From JAUNBN01 sp036645935 (lineage in GTDB: Bacteria; Bacillota; Clostridia; Oscillospirales; Ruminococcaceae), in NCBI GenBank assembly GCA_036645935.1, contig JAVXNE010000003.1, forward strand, positions 62,001-126,000: DNA of 64,000 nt, given 5' to 3'. The notes under the pieces were generated by a model that saw only the letters and a list, made by a program, of their open reading frames with translations, was not told the DNA's origin and searched no databases. Of this stretch, positions 24,910-35,300 are shown piece after piece (within the stretch, counting starts at the first letter, position 1; each line of letters opens with the position of its first letter). The position numbers and the translations under genes are program-made.

Positions 24910-26400
24910 TTAGAATTTATTTGGATTTTTGTTTTGTGTATCCCTGAAAATCCTTAATATCAGCCATATAAGCATTATCAACAGCAGCAGCAAGCTGATA
25001 CTGAATCCGATAATGTAATTGCCGTAGCTGTCCTCCGCACCGGTTTTAGGAACGTGCGAGCCGCCGCGGTCATCAACCCCGTTATTGTTTTTATCGGGCA
25101 TTGTCATAACCATATCCACCATATCCTGGTTAATTCTCATCCGTGCAAGCTCCTGTGCGGTGTACACCCGGCCATGCACGCTGTATCCGACAACCTTCCA
25201 GTTACTCGGCAATTGGGAAACTGTGGGTACGTTATGAATTGTGAGCTCATCTCCTGCATTTACCACAGCGCGATGAAAGTTCAAGGTCCCCAAATCTCCC
25301 GGACGAATATGATAGTCAACAGTGTACTGTTTTTGACCCAAACGGTCATCTACGCCGTCCCCGTCGGTGTCGGGAAATGTGCGTACTTCAACAACTGTAT
25401 CTGCTGTCGGAACAAAGGCAGCCAGCGTAGCGGCGGAGTATTTCGCATTATTGATAAAAAATCCATCAAATACCCAATCGGCAGGTAACCCGCTGACGGT
25501 CGGCACCTTTGCTGCTGTCAGTGAATTTCCTTTTTGTATGACTGCTTTGGTAAAGTCGAGAGTAGCGGAGTCTCCGGCTCTCACATGAAAGTCAACATTG
25601 TAATCCGTCGTTTTTCTGCGGTCATCTACATCGTCGTTGTTATCGTCTGGAAATGTTCGAATTTCCACTTCGGTATCAGCTGTAGGCACAAAATCTGCCA
25701 GCTGAGCTGCGGTATATCTAACGCCATTGATATAGTATCCGTCAAGCTTCCATTTTTTGGGAGCTTGTGAAAGAATCAGCTTAGGGATATTGCCCGTGCC
25801 GATTTTATTTCCCCGCTTTACATCTGTTCTTGAGAAAGCTATCGAAGCGTCGTCACCGGTACGCAATTTATAGTTTATTGTAAAATCATTTGCTACACGC
25901 GCTTTGAGGACGACCTCAATTGTGCCGGTTTTGCTGAACGTAATTTGAAAAGGATTGGTAACGGTTTCTCTGAAATTAGGTGCATTTGCCCTTATTTCAT
26001 ACTGTATGTTCGGACTGTTGGGTCCAAATACCTCATAGGAAATCTCGTCTCCCGTCGGCGCTGTCCCCGTATTCGGAGTGGTGCTTGACGGAGTTTTTTG
26101 ATTCTTACCCGAGCTTTTGACCACTATTTCATTTGTGAGATTCGGGTTCACAAGATGAAGCGTAACTGTAGCGTTGGGTATAAGCTGTCCCTTTTCATCT
26201 TTGACCTGAACTGTAAGCACCGGATTCAGTCCATTGACATCCGGCAAATTTTTCCCGTCTGTTATCCATATAATAACATCGGTATGTCCGTCCGGACTCA
26301 ACTCATTTCCCGTCGGTACCGGCTGAACTGCGGCAAACGCCATTTGAGAAATGCCAAGTGCTAAACAAATTGCCAATACAATCGCTATTATGTGTTTCAC
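24910..26400 (-). CDS. Secreted repeat protein with VPKTG sorting signal
   Basis: 496 residues. Signal peptide 1-24; an N-terminal Ig-like region (about 35-170) containing a Thr/Pro-rich linker; then three ~90-residue repeats, each with a WK or WV-containing strand, an ...Y(S/T)AA.LA.FVPTADT segment and an Asp-rich calcium-type loop: DDNNDDVDDR near 251, DTDGDGVDDR near 343, DKNNNGVDDR near 433. The C-terminus is a sorting signal: VPKTG (about 448-452), a hydrophobic helix and the positive tail RIFRDTQNKNPNKF. It should be anchored to the wall by the class B sortase encoded next. GTG start at 26400 behind AAAGGAGGGG, 3 bases after the preceding stop. Confidence 0.85.
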   Translation of the reverse strand: MKHIIAIVLAICLALGISQMAFAAVQPVPTGNELSPDGHTDVIIWITDGKNLPDVNGLNPVLTVQVKDEKGQLIPNATVTLHLVNPNLTNEIVVKSSGKNQKTPSSTTPNTGTAPTGDEISYEVFGPNSPNIQYEIRANAPNFRETVTNPFQITFSKTGTIEVVLKARVANDFTINYKLRTGDDASIAFSRTDVKRGNKIGTGNIPKLILSQAPKKWKLDGYYINGVRYTAAQLADFVPTADTEVEIRTFPDDNNDDVDDRRKTTDYNVDFHVRAGDSATLDFTKAVIQKGNSLTAAKVPTVSGLPADWVFDGFFINNAKYSAATLAAFVPTADTVVEVRTFPDTDGDGVDDRLGQKQYTVDYHIRPGDLGTLNFHRAVVNAGDELTIHNVPTVSQLPSNWKVVGYSVHGRVYTAQELARMRINQDMVDMVMTMPDKNNNGVDDRGGSHVPKTGAEDSYGNYIIGFSISLLLLLIMLIWLILRIFRDTQNKNPNKF

Positions 26401-26403
26401 TGT

Positions 26404-27003
26404 TTACCCCTCCTTTTTCGGTTCCGCCGCTATTCCCGGTACCAACACCACAATTTTCAAAGCCGTAGCTCCGGCCTCATTCAGGCTTTCCGGGTCATAA
26501 CAGGTAAATGTCGCTGTTGCATCATACGCTCCGGGCTCAAGCTTTTCTTTAACCTTCAGCTCTTCTATGTAAAATCCGGGATCTATCAAATCTGTTTCAA
26601 ACAGCACTTTATCATCTTCGTCCATGACAACCCTCACTCTGAATGAATATTTGTTGCCGGGTATGTTCTCAATTGCGACATTCATCGCCCCGTCCTTAAG
26701 AATCGGTGCAGAGTTCATGGCTATGTTCACTTTCGAATCATCAACTATGCGGTTTAATCTGTCAGCTATCTCAGATTCGGTCATTCCCGGCATGATTCCC
26801 GCTTTTGCGTCAGCTTCACGTTGAAGGCTTGTTTCCGTTTTCTGACAGCCTCTCAGCAAAATCAGAATTACAATTATGAGAATCACCAGCAGCAGCACAG
26901 TAATTATTATATTTCGCTGTGACTTTTTCTTTCTCTGTTTTGCTTTTTGCAGCGTGGACTTATATCCGGTCATTTCGGGAAAATCATCAATCTTCTTTGC
27001 CAT
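26404..27003 (-). CDS. Single-pass surface protein, paralogue family member 3
   Basis: 199 residues. A cytoplasmic tail of 30 residues rich in Lys/Arg/Gln, a membrane helix (about 31-50), then an extracellular domain: PGMTESEIADRLNRIVDD (helical entry), VNIAMNSAPILKDG, VAIENIPGNKYSFRVRVVMD, TDLIDPGFYIEELKV, LEPGAYDATATFTCYDP, and a final strand ALKIVVLV. It aligns by eye with the 27030 protein over the whole outer domain. AAAGGA precedes the ATG. It is tightly coupled to the VPKTG gene that follows by 3 bases. Confidence 0.65.
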   Translation of the reverse strand: MAKKIDDFPEMTGYKSTLQKAKQRKKKSQRNIIITVLLLVILIIVILILLRGCQKTETSLQREADAKAGIMPGMTESEIADRLNRIVDDSKVNIAMNSAPILKDGAMNVAIENIPGNKYSFRVRVVMDEDDKVLFETDLIDPGFYIEELKVKEKLEPGAYDATATFTCYDPESLNEAGATALKIVVLVPGIAAEPKKEG

Positions 27004-27029
27004 TTTTTCAGTTCCTTTTGAGAAAAGTA

Positions 27030-27827
27030 TTATTTATTTTTATACGCCAGCACTATATTAAGCTGTGTAGAGCCCATCTCACGCTTTGTCTCGGGATCCA
27101 GTGCATGAAATGTCGCCATCGCATCATAAGCCGTCATCTCGCCGTCACCGATATGTGGCAGCGCACTGTCCATGGTAGCCTCACCGATGCTGTACCCCGG
27201 TTTAATAACTCCCGATTTGTAAATTACGGTTTCTCTTGCTGAGTTTGGGTCAGTGTAAATTATATCGACCTGCATCAAATATTTATTACCCGGCACATTT
27301 TCTATATTGACAATCCCTTTGTCACCGTCTATGGCGACAAGTGAGCTCATTGCGACGTTGAATTTGCCATCCTCGACAACTTTGTTGAGCTCCGCCTCGA
27401 TTTCACCTTGAGTTTTTCCGGGCAGTGCACCCTCCAATGCTTCGGTATCCAGCAGATGCGGATCTTGGCTTTGATAGTATTTCCAGCCGCAGCAGCCCAC
27501 GATGCAGATAATCAGCAGAATGACAGCAATGGTTATGATAACCCGTATCAGCTTGGCTGTTCGCTCTCTTTTAAGTTGCCCCGCAACACCGTTTGCAGGC
27601 TTTTTGTGCCCGTTTTTTTTGTTCGGCTCAGTCTCGGATTTTTCCTTGACTGCATCGGTACGAGCATTTTTTACATTTAAATCCGTATCTGCGTGCTGAA
27701 CCGATTTGTTCTGCTCAGCGGGCTTGACTTCGTTTTTTTCGTGTTGAGAAAGCTGACTGCTTTTTCGGTATTCTATCAGCTGTTTTTCCATTGTATCGCG
27801 TTCTAAATCGGTTAATTTTTTACCCAC
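27030..27827 (-). CDS. Single-pass surface protein with long cytoplasmic tail, paralogue family member 2
   Basis: 265 residues. I choose the GTG at 27827 because GGAGGAAAA lies 8 bases upstream; the open frame beyond it runs into large inverted repeats. The cytoplasmic part is unusually long (about 95 residues), charged and low-complexity (Lys/Glu/Asn/Gln rich), then one membrane helix (about 98-118) and an outer domain: LPGKTQGEIEAELNKVVEDG, VNIENVPGNKYLMQVDII, SGVIKPGYSIGEATM, MTAYDAMATFHALDPET and a last strand TQLNIVLAY. It is the closest relative of the 26404 protein. The long tail could contact the DivIVA-like protein (inference). Confidence 0.65.
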   Translation of the reverse strand: MGKKLTDLERDTMEKQLIEYRKSSQLSQHEKNEVKPAEQNKSVQHADTDLNVKNARTDAVKEKSETEPNKKNGHKKPANGVAGQLKRERTAKLIRVIITIAVILLIICIVGCCGWKYYQSQDPHLLDTEALEGALPGKTQGEIEAELNKVVEDGKFNVAMSSLVAIDGDKGIVNIENVPGNKYLMQVDIIYTDPNSARETVIYKSGVIKPGYSIGEATMDSALPHIGDGEMTAYDAMATFHALDPETKREMGSTQLNIVLAYKNK

Positions 27828-27857
27828 TGTGTTTTCCTCCACTATATGTACTGCGGC

Positions 27858-27926
27858 TCCGGCATAAGGGCAGCAGAGTCGTTTTGCTGCCCTTATGCCG
27901 GAGCCGGCGCACTTGTTTGCCGGCTC
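27858..27926. promoter_or_regulatory. Two adjacent strong hairpins between surface genes
   Basis: CCGGCATAAGGGCAGCA (27859-27875) is exactly complementary to 27885-27901; right beside it GAGCCGGC (27900-27907) pairs with GCCGGCTC (27918-27925). They lie between the small secreted-protein gene and the downstream genes and could terminate most transcripts there or protect the abundant upstream mRNA. Confidence 0.65.
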
Positions 27927-27975
27927 CATGAGAACTGCTCGCCTAATGTTTTATACTTTTAACTGTAATTTTCGC

Positions 27976-28671
27976 CTACGGGATGGTGTATCCTGCGTCG
28001 GCCTGAACATTTCCGATGTATGTTGTGACAGAGTCCTTCGTCAGATAAACGCCGCCCAATACGGGCTTCAGGGTGTATTTCAGCACGAACTGAGCTGCTG
28101 CGGCTTCCTTGTTGTAGGTCTGCGTGGTATCAATAGCTGCGGCAATCGGAAGAAGCAGCGTATCCTGAGGTTTTATTATGCCATTAGTTGCCGCTGTTGC
28201 AGTTGAACTTATAAATCCGGCGTCTCCAACCTTTACGGGAGCTGTAGTTATGAGGTCTGGAAGCGTGATTTGTGTTGTGCCTAGTGTTCCGAGCTTCATC
28301 TGCAAAACATTTTTTCCTGAGGGAGCTGCTGAACTCAGTGTCCAGCCGGCAGTGGCTGTCTGCGCGACTGTCAGTTCGCTTACGGCAATGTCCGTGCCGC
28401 CCAATGCTGTTGTGTTTTTGATGCCATATGCCATTGCCCTTGTGCCGTCCGGCACGATAACCTTGCTTCCTGTTGCGCCGGATTTTGTAACCGCAAGAGT
28501 TACATAAAGAGGAACCTCAAAGCTCACCGAGCCTGTAAGATCGGTCGGGTCATAGTCATAGACCTGAACGCCGACTGTTGTCTGGCTTCCGCCCTTGCCT
28601 GTCGCGAATGCCGGCAATGCCATTCCAATCGCCAAAACAAGAACGAGAATAAAGGATATAGTTTTTTTCAT
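27976..28671 (-). CDS. Small secreted surface protein related to the giant's C-terminal domain
   Basis: 231 residues. Signal peptide 1-23 ending AFA, no sorting signal and no membrane anchor at the end. The mature domain begins GSVSFEVPLYVTLAVTKSG, then a strand with Asn-Thr, a WxL-like AGWTLSSAAPSG and a closing strand with QFVLKYTLKPV. The order VP..(3-5)..L.V....P......N...V resembles the last ~150 residues of the 2759-residue adhesin (VSVPTWIGLVAV and following), so both may carry the same module. AAAGGAG precedes the ATG. It could be a major structural subunit or adaptor that binds the wall non-covalently (inference). WxL and camelysin-like folds are alternatives. Confidence 0.6.
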   Translation of the reverse strand: MKKTISFILVLVLAIGMALPAFATGKGGSQTTVGVQVYDYDPTDLTGSVSFEVPLYVTLAVTKSGATGSKVIVPDGTRAMAYGIKNTTALGGTDIAVSELTVAQTATAGWTLSSAAPSGKNVLQMKLGTLGTTQITLPDLITTAPVKVGDAGFISSTATAATNGIIKPQDTLLLPIAAAIDTTQTYNKEAAAAQFVLKYTLKPVLGGVYLTKDSVTTYIGNVQADAGYTIP

Positions 28672-28749
28672 GGTAGTACTCCTTTTGTTGTTGTTTATAA
28701 ACAGCAGCGCTATGTGCCGCTATTATATGATTTTGTTTGCTCTTGACAT

Positions 28750-29289
28750 TTACTGCATAATTGTTATCGCAAGAGCCATTTTGAGGTTAGCCACGGTCTC
28801 TTTTGTCGAGGGTTCCAGCACCGCTATTGATGCTGTTGCAGGATAGGTGCCCTGTGTCAGCTTTGCCGAAAGCTTGTCTTCAAGCTTTTGCTCTCCCGGT
28901 TTTAATATCGCCCCTGTATATACAGTTTCTCCCGTATCGTCGAGGGTGATTGTAACGCACATATCCTTGCTGTTCGCGGGGGCATTGCGTATTGCCAAAA
29001 GTCCTGTGCTGTCCGCTGTTTCAAAGGTGGGGCCGGGATTTATCTCGCAATTGAACATACCCGCATCCACTTGATTTTGAAGTTTATCTGAAATGTCCTG
29101 CTGACTCAGCCTGCCCGCAATAATCGGGTTCGCTTCACTGTCTCCGTTCATCATAATTCGTCGCCCGATAGCCAGTGACGCGACTGCAATCAATGCAAGA
29201 ACTCCCGCAAAAACCACAACAAGTCTGTCTCTCGCTTTTCTTTTTCTGTATTTGATAATCGCCGCCGAATCAATCATTGGAGCTTCCAT
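28750..29289 (-). CDS. Single-pass surface protein, paralogue family member 1
   Basis: 179 residues from the ATG at 29289, which has AAAGGAGT upstream; a frame starting at 29382 would overlap the giant gene's end and a hairpin. A short basic tail (IIKYRKRKARDR) precedes a membrane helix (about 23-43) and an outer domain: LSQQDISDKLQNQVDAGMFN, LLAIRNAPANSKDMCVTI, TVYTGAILKPGEQKLEDKL, LTQGTYPATASIAVLEPSTK and a last strand LKMALAITIM. The pattern is the same as in the three paralogues downstream, with the N.P.N motif modified to NAPANS. It lies between the giant adhesin and the small secreted protein. Confidence 0.65.
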   Translation of the reverse strand: MEAPMIDSAAIIKYRKRKARDRLVVVFAGVLALIAVASLAIGRRIMMNGDSEANPIIAGRLSQQDISDKLQNQVDAGMFNCEINPGPTFETADSTGLLAIRNAPANSKDMCVTITLDDTGETVYTGAILKPGEQKLEDKLSAKLTQGTYPATASIAVLEPSTKETVANLKMALAITIMQ

Positions 29290-29311
29290 ATGCAGCTCAC
29301 TCCTTTCCGTT

Positions 29312-29348
29312 GGCAGCCAATGCGCCCTGAGTGGGGCGCTTGGCTGCC
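29312..29348 (-). promoter_or_regulatory. Hairpin between the giant adhesin gene and the next gene
   Basis: GGCAGCCAATGCGCCC (29312-29327) pairs, with one bulge, with GGGGCGCTTGGCTGCC (29333-29348). It begins 17 bases after the adhesin stop on the minus strand. There is no T-run, so partial termination or processing is likelier than full termination. Confidence 0.6.
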
Positions 29349-29365
29349 CTATTGCAGTAATAAAG

Positions 29366-32300
29366 CTATGGCTGAATTTCAAATTTGTAGGACATTGTGA
29401 ACAAATCCCAATCTGTTAATTTGAGGGCTATATCGGCATTGTACTTTGCTGTGAAGGTGAATCCGACCCCATGAGGCGTCGCTGTGCCTGATTTCGGCAT
29501 TACTCCCAGCTCAAGCGGCGACATATCTGAAATTGCCGATACCGACGTTGCTACGAAGCCGAGGTTTGAATCCTTCTCCTTGATTGTCAGATTCATCTGA
29601 TCCTTTGTGGGGCTTGGAGTGTCCGATAAGGTAAGCTGATTTGCCGCCCCGGTCGGTACGAAGCTCGTTATTGTGGCTTTAACCGGAACTGTGCTGTTGT
29701 TCACGATATAACATCCGTCAGTCGGGGTGATGAGCTTTTCTGTTTGGCCATGCACCGCCACTAATCCAATCCATGTGGGAACCGAAACGTTATATACGGG
29801 TGCAGTGCTCTGCTGCTGTTCGACCATATTGCCGAGCATATCTCTCGTATAGAGATAGAATGTGTCCTGCGCGGTGTTAAACTTAACCGTGACCGTGCTT
29901 GCCTTGTCCGCAAACACCTCGGTGAGGCCATTTGCCGTTGTAAATCCGTCTGCGGCGCACAATGCTGTCTTTTGCTGTGGAGTGAGCTGTGTCTTGCTCC
30001 AGCCCGCCTTGTTTAGTCCCGATGCGGTATATCCCTGTGCACCTGCTTTGACAACATCCTCAAGTAATATCGTAACTTCTATGTCGGTGACCGAAGTTGT
30101 GGTCCCCTTGTCGGTATGATCTGTTGTCTCGTTCTTTTTGACGATTGTTCCGCCGACGACCGACACTCCGTACGATTCCGGCGCGTGTGTGTCAAGAGCA
30201 ATTCTCTCCACCTTTTCGCCGTTTGTCACCACATAAGCGTACCATGTGTCCGAGGTTATGAAGTCGCCTGTCAGTGTTCCTGTTGTTGCTTGCGCGTTCG
30301 GCGTTGTCAATGTAATCGGTCTGTTGTTCGTGGGCTTCGCATCACCAAATGTCCATGTTGCGTCTGTGGAAACAAACGCCTCTGTGATGGTTGTACCCGA
30401 TATCGTTTCTCCGGGCTGCGGGGCTTTCAGCCCCAAATTAAAGGCAAGGGTTTTTGCTGTTGGTGCAGCCCCCTCGGATGGTGCTGTGGTGTGTGTAACC
30501 GAGGTTTGAGTGATAAACGGATTGCCCATATTTGTTTCTTTAAAATGAGCGAAATACGCAATCGTCGTGGCATTGACAGCAAGGATTGTTCCCGCCGGAG
30601 TTACCGCCGCTGCGCCTGCGGCATCTGTTTGTGTCCACATCGTGAACTTGCTGCTGTTTATTGAAACAGGTATCGGTACGTCCGCCACGAGCAGCGTGAC
30701 CTGTTTTGTTGCTGCTGATGGGTCGAAATTGTTGGTGTAGGTTCCGTCTGCCTTAAGCTGCGGTATCGAAACATCTACCTTTTTTGTTGCGGTGTCGTTC
30801 AATCCGCCTATGGCTTCGTCCGCCGTCGCCACACTGAAGCTGATTTTTTGCTGCCACTCATCGGGCACCTTGTCCTTGTTTGTGTCGGGCAGCCATTGTG
30901 CGGTAAGCTCCGTGTCTGTGGTAATGGTGAATTTGCCATTTACCGGGAAATATGTTTTATTCAGCTCTGCTGCTGCACCGGCTGTAACCTTCCAGCCCGC
31001 AAACGCATAATCTTTTGTCGGAACAAAGATATCCGGGCACTTTTGAACAACCACCTCTTTGTCTAATGGCTTATTTGTATCAACTATGTCGGTTCCTGCG
31101 ACCGCAACACTGTTTGCTGTTCCCGGCTTATATGTGACATCAGCCGTAAGCTGCCAATTTGGAACAAGCTCAATTTCCTTGGTATTGCCAAGCATATCCT
31201 GCATGTACAGGTAAAGATTCGGCAGTGTCTTTGCCTTTGCCGCGTTCACCGTAAACGAGTATGTCTTCTCGGAAACTCCGTCGGTGTAGACTTCGGTGTT
31301 ATTAAACGTCCAAGGGCCTTTCAGTGCTGGCAGTGGATTATAGGCTCCTGTCGGGAACTTCGCCGTCAAGTCGGGTTCGGTTACCCCGGCCACCGAAGTT
31401 TCTGACCATCCGATTCTATAGATGTTGCTCGGTGCATAGGGTGCAACCCCGGTGTTAAAGTCCTTGACCGGTATATTTACCGTGAGCTGTCTGTTGTCAC
31501 CCGTACCTGTGCCTCTAATCGCAATCGGCTTTCTGTTTGCCGCCAATACATCGGGTGCATGGACGTCAATCATTCCAGTGGCAAATGCCTCTGCGCCTGC
31601 TTGACCAGCATAAGTCAGTACATAATAGGTTTCGTTGGGGTCTACATTCATCGTCAGCCGGCTGTAGAAATGTGTGTGGAATCCATCTCCTATGCCATCG
31701 GTCACTTTGTTCTGCTGTGTGCTGTCAAACGCGGTTGTCGTCGCCGTGTATCCCGCAGTCATGTTTGCGCTTGATTTGTCTGCTTTCAGCATAAACGCAT
31801 CGTACTGAGCCTTAGTGAGCACATACAGTTTTTTCACTGCGTCGCCGTCGTTATTGTTGTCTGCCGTCTTGTAGTTCAGGCTGTCAAAATATAGGGTTTT
31901 TGCAGTGATTCCGCTGCGCTCTGAATCGTTCATGTCAATCCACGCGAGGCGCGTTGCCGGGTTATTGGGCAGTCCGTATTCGATAACATGCTTTGGATTC
32001 TGCTCTGTGCTGCTTTTAATTGCCATGCTTGCGCTTACGAACTTTGTCTCTGCCGGCCTTGCAGTGTCAAAGACAATCAGGTTATCGCCCTCTGCGCGCT
32101 TGTTGATATCTTTTATGTCCGTTATAAGAGTGCCTGTGTTTGTGTAGGTTCCCTTGACAATGAGCGGATTGGTTGCCGCCGCTTTTGATACGAAAATTGT
32201 CGAGTTGTTGCCCGCTGTCAGGTTATTGATTTGCATTGTGCCTGTACCCTGCAAATCCAGCACGGTGTTCGGGGCAAGCATCAGGTTTCCGTCGCACCCG

Positions 32301-35300
32301 GCAGTGTAGTCACCCCATAAATTTTTTCTTATGACAAGATCCTTGTTGACATTAAGCATGTCAAAGTCCCAAATATCGTCGACTGCAGTCGGTGCGTTGA
32401 TATTTACAGTCGTCGTTCCGACTGCATGTGTTCCGGCTATGAAGCCAATCGTTCCGCCGTTTATGTCAATTGTTGAAGCTCCGGTTACATCTTGTGTGCC
32501 TATTACAGCAAGATCCTTCTTCGTAGTCCTTACGTCTGAGTAGGTACCGCTATTTACAACAATCTTTGAGCTTGGAGCGCGTCCCAAGGTGTATGTTCCG
32601 CCGTATGCCTCAAATGCCGTGTTGTCCATTCGGACACTTCCGGGTTGGCCATTTGCCGCTCCATTAGCGCCAAAGGTTACCGCCGAGCCGCATGCCGCCA
32701 CAACCTTGATGCTATTTCCGAACTTGAAGCTTTCAAAGATTATGCCCTCGTTCTTGTTGGGGTCAGCATTTTGCAGCGGACTGCTGTTTGCCGGCAGCTC
32801 CAGGGCTTTATTTCCCTGTATGTCGACCTTGGTGAGCTTGTTCATGTCGCTCTCGCTCAGCAGCTCGGGCTTTTTCTGGTCGATGCTTGAAAAAGCAATG
32901 GTCTTGACTCCCGCAACATTAAATGCTCTGAGCTTTGCAATATCGTCTTTTCCGCTCGCGGCAAGAACGCCATTTACATCATGCGTTCCCAATGTGTAAT
33001 CCTTAAAAAAGTTCACGGTATATTTTCCGCCGGATGGCGCCGGATATTTTTCCATGTCTGCCAATGCGTCATAGAGCGTTATATAGTCGGTGTAACGCAT
33101 TTGATTGGCACCCGAAGCGCTGTTTTGCGGCGCGGGATACACGCGGATGCTGCCTTGTGGGTCCAGGAATACAAATCCCTGACCTGCGAGCGGTGCGTCG
33201 TTGTTGCCCTTCACAATCGAAGATGAAATTGATGAGTGCTTTGTATAGTCGGCGGGTATCGCCTCCGCTTTGTTCGCATATTGCAAAAGCTTTGTTCCTG
33301 TCTGCGGTGCAACCCCGGGAACCAACCCGATATTTGTGAATCTCATCTCAGCGGTGTTACCGCGCACTGATGTATTTCTGGTTTCATTAATCAGAAGTCC
33401 CGCAATCGTGGGTGTTCCATTCACAAGCAGCGTTGCTCCGTCGGCTTTTGCTCCGGAGGCTTCTTTTGTCATGAGCTTTCCCACTCCGATTTTTGTCTGA
33501 GGCTTTTCGAGGGACAGCACTGAATTTGCGCTCCGAAACCAAATCTCTCCTTTTGGGATACCGGTTCCATCTGAATAGCTGTAAAATGACCCACTGTTTC
33601 CCTTGAAGTTTACCTTTGCGTCTTTTACAACCAATGCAGTCCAGTTATAGAGCTTTGATTTGATCTCTGTATTGCAGCCGTCTTCAAAAAATACTCTGGT
33701 AATTCTTGGTACTCCGGCTCCAACGCTGCTCTCGGGAATTCCGAAGCCGCAAAACATATCAATAGCTTTTGCGGAAAAAATACTCACATCGGAGCTATAG
33801 TTCTTATCGGCGGAGATTATGAGAGGACCTTCCGGTCTGATATTTGAAGCCGCCAGCGTACCAAATGTGCAATTAGGAGCATCTATGTTTACTTTAAGAA
33901 TTTTGTTTATCCGCGGGGTTTTTGTGATATGCTGCGTGGCATTTGTGGTATGCAGCGGGGCAACCTTCGGGAAATATTCAAACACCGTTCCGTCCGGGTT
34001 TTCGATATTTATTGTTGTAGGTCCATAACTCACGGCGTTGCCGTATGCCTGTCCGATTACAAGGCTGCCATTTAGATTAAAATCGTACCCCGCCGAGGGA
34101 TAAATATTAATTTCACTTGTGCCATCCCATCCGACCCCGTGCGGGAGTGTGGAAGCAGTGTCATTTAAGCCCAACACGTTGCAGATGATATTGTGTGCCG
34201 GATTATCTTTTCCTGCGCCGAAGGTTCCGCCGTAGATTGTGAGCTTTGTGTTTCCGCTGTTTATGTACTCGTGATTTTCCGTATACACATCTGCCATAAC
34301 CGCGCGGTATGTACCATTGTAGATGACGACATCGGTGTTATAGTTAACTGCCTTATAAGTGCCATTTGCCGCATCCTCTGCTTTTCCTCCGTATAACTGA
34401 AAATATTCCACATTCGAAGTCTGCAGTCCCGGTCCTATCTGCGCTCTGTTGCCATTTGCCTTTATGTCTATATAATCGGGATTGGCAGATACGGTTCTCA
34501 TGCTGATATTTCTGATTGTCGTAGGTACATTTAATCTGAACACAACCCATCCGCTTCCATCGGTCGGCAGCGTCAGACTGTTTGCGTCTTGCGGTGCAGT
34601 GTTTTTGTATGGCGTTGCACTTCCCGCGGTTTCGCCCGTCTCATCCTTGTCTACATTGGCCGTCTCGCCGTTTGGTGTGGACAGAAATCCGTCACCCTTA
34701 ATATTCCAGCCGTTGTCCTGGCCCCAGCCTGTAATAATCAGTCCTTTGCAGTTGGCCGTTGTAAGCGAGGCGAGTGCGGTTAAATCTGCTACAGTCGCGC
34801 TATAGGGCTTTACTATCGTGATTTTCACGACACGACTTACAGCCTGAGCCTGATAAAACTTTATTCCCGCAACTGCCGCCTCTATTGTGGGATGGGATGC
34901 AACCGCTCCGGGCTCGTCCCATGACAATCTAATCGGAGCATCTGCCGTCGTTGCAATTGCAAGCGAATAGTCCAAAGTTCCGGCTCCGGCTGCCGCCGCT
35001 GTTTGTACCATGGCTGCTGTGCCGGTGAAAGTATTATAATTAGTCAGCGGGTATACTCTGGCCTGAATGCCGGTTGATTTTGTATTTCTGCCAACATAGA
35101 GAAAAGCATATTTGCCATTCGCCTCTATCGGAGCCGAATTTGGCGTTACGGCGATTGTAAGCGAGGTACCCTTGGTAATTTTCCCGAAGAGGATTCCGCC
35201 TGCGGGTGTGCCGCTCTTTAAATATGAATCGCATGTAAGTGACAGGCGTCCGCTGCTATCGGTGGTGACATTGCCGAGCATGCAGCTTGCACCGCCCTGC

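Noticed and set aside
27828..27929. N-terminal extension of the 27030 gene
   Set aside because: It consists of the two strong inverted repeats; the GTG at 27827 has GGAGG at good distance.
30116..30664. 182-residue plus-strand open frame inside the giant adhesin
   Set aside because: It is a shadow of the coding strand: high Cys/Arg content, no ribosome site, and the opposite frame is protein-like throughout.
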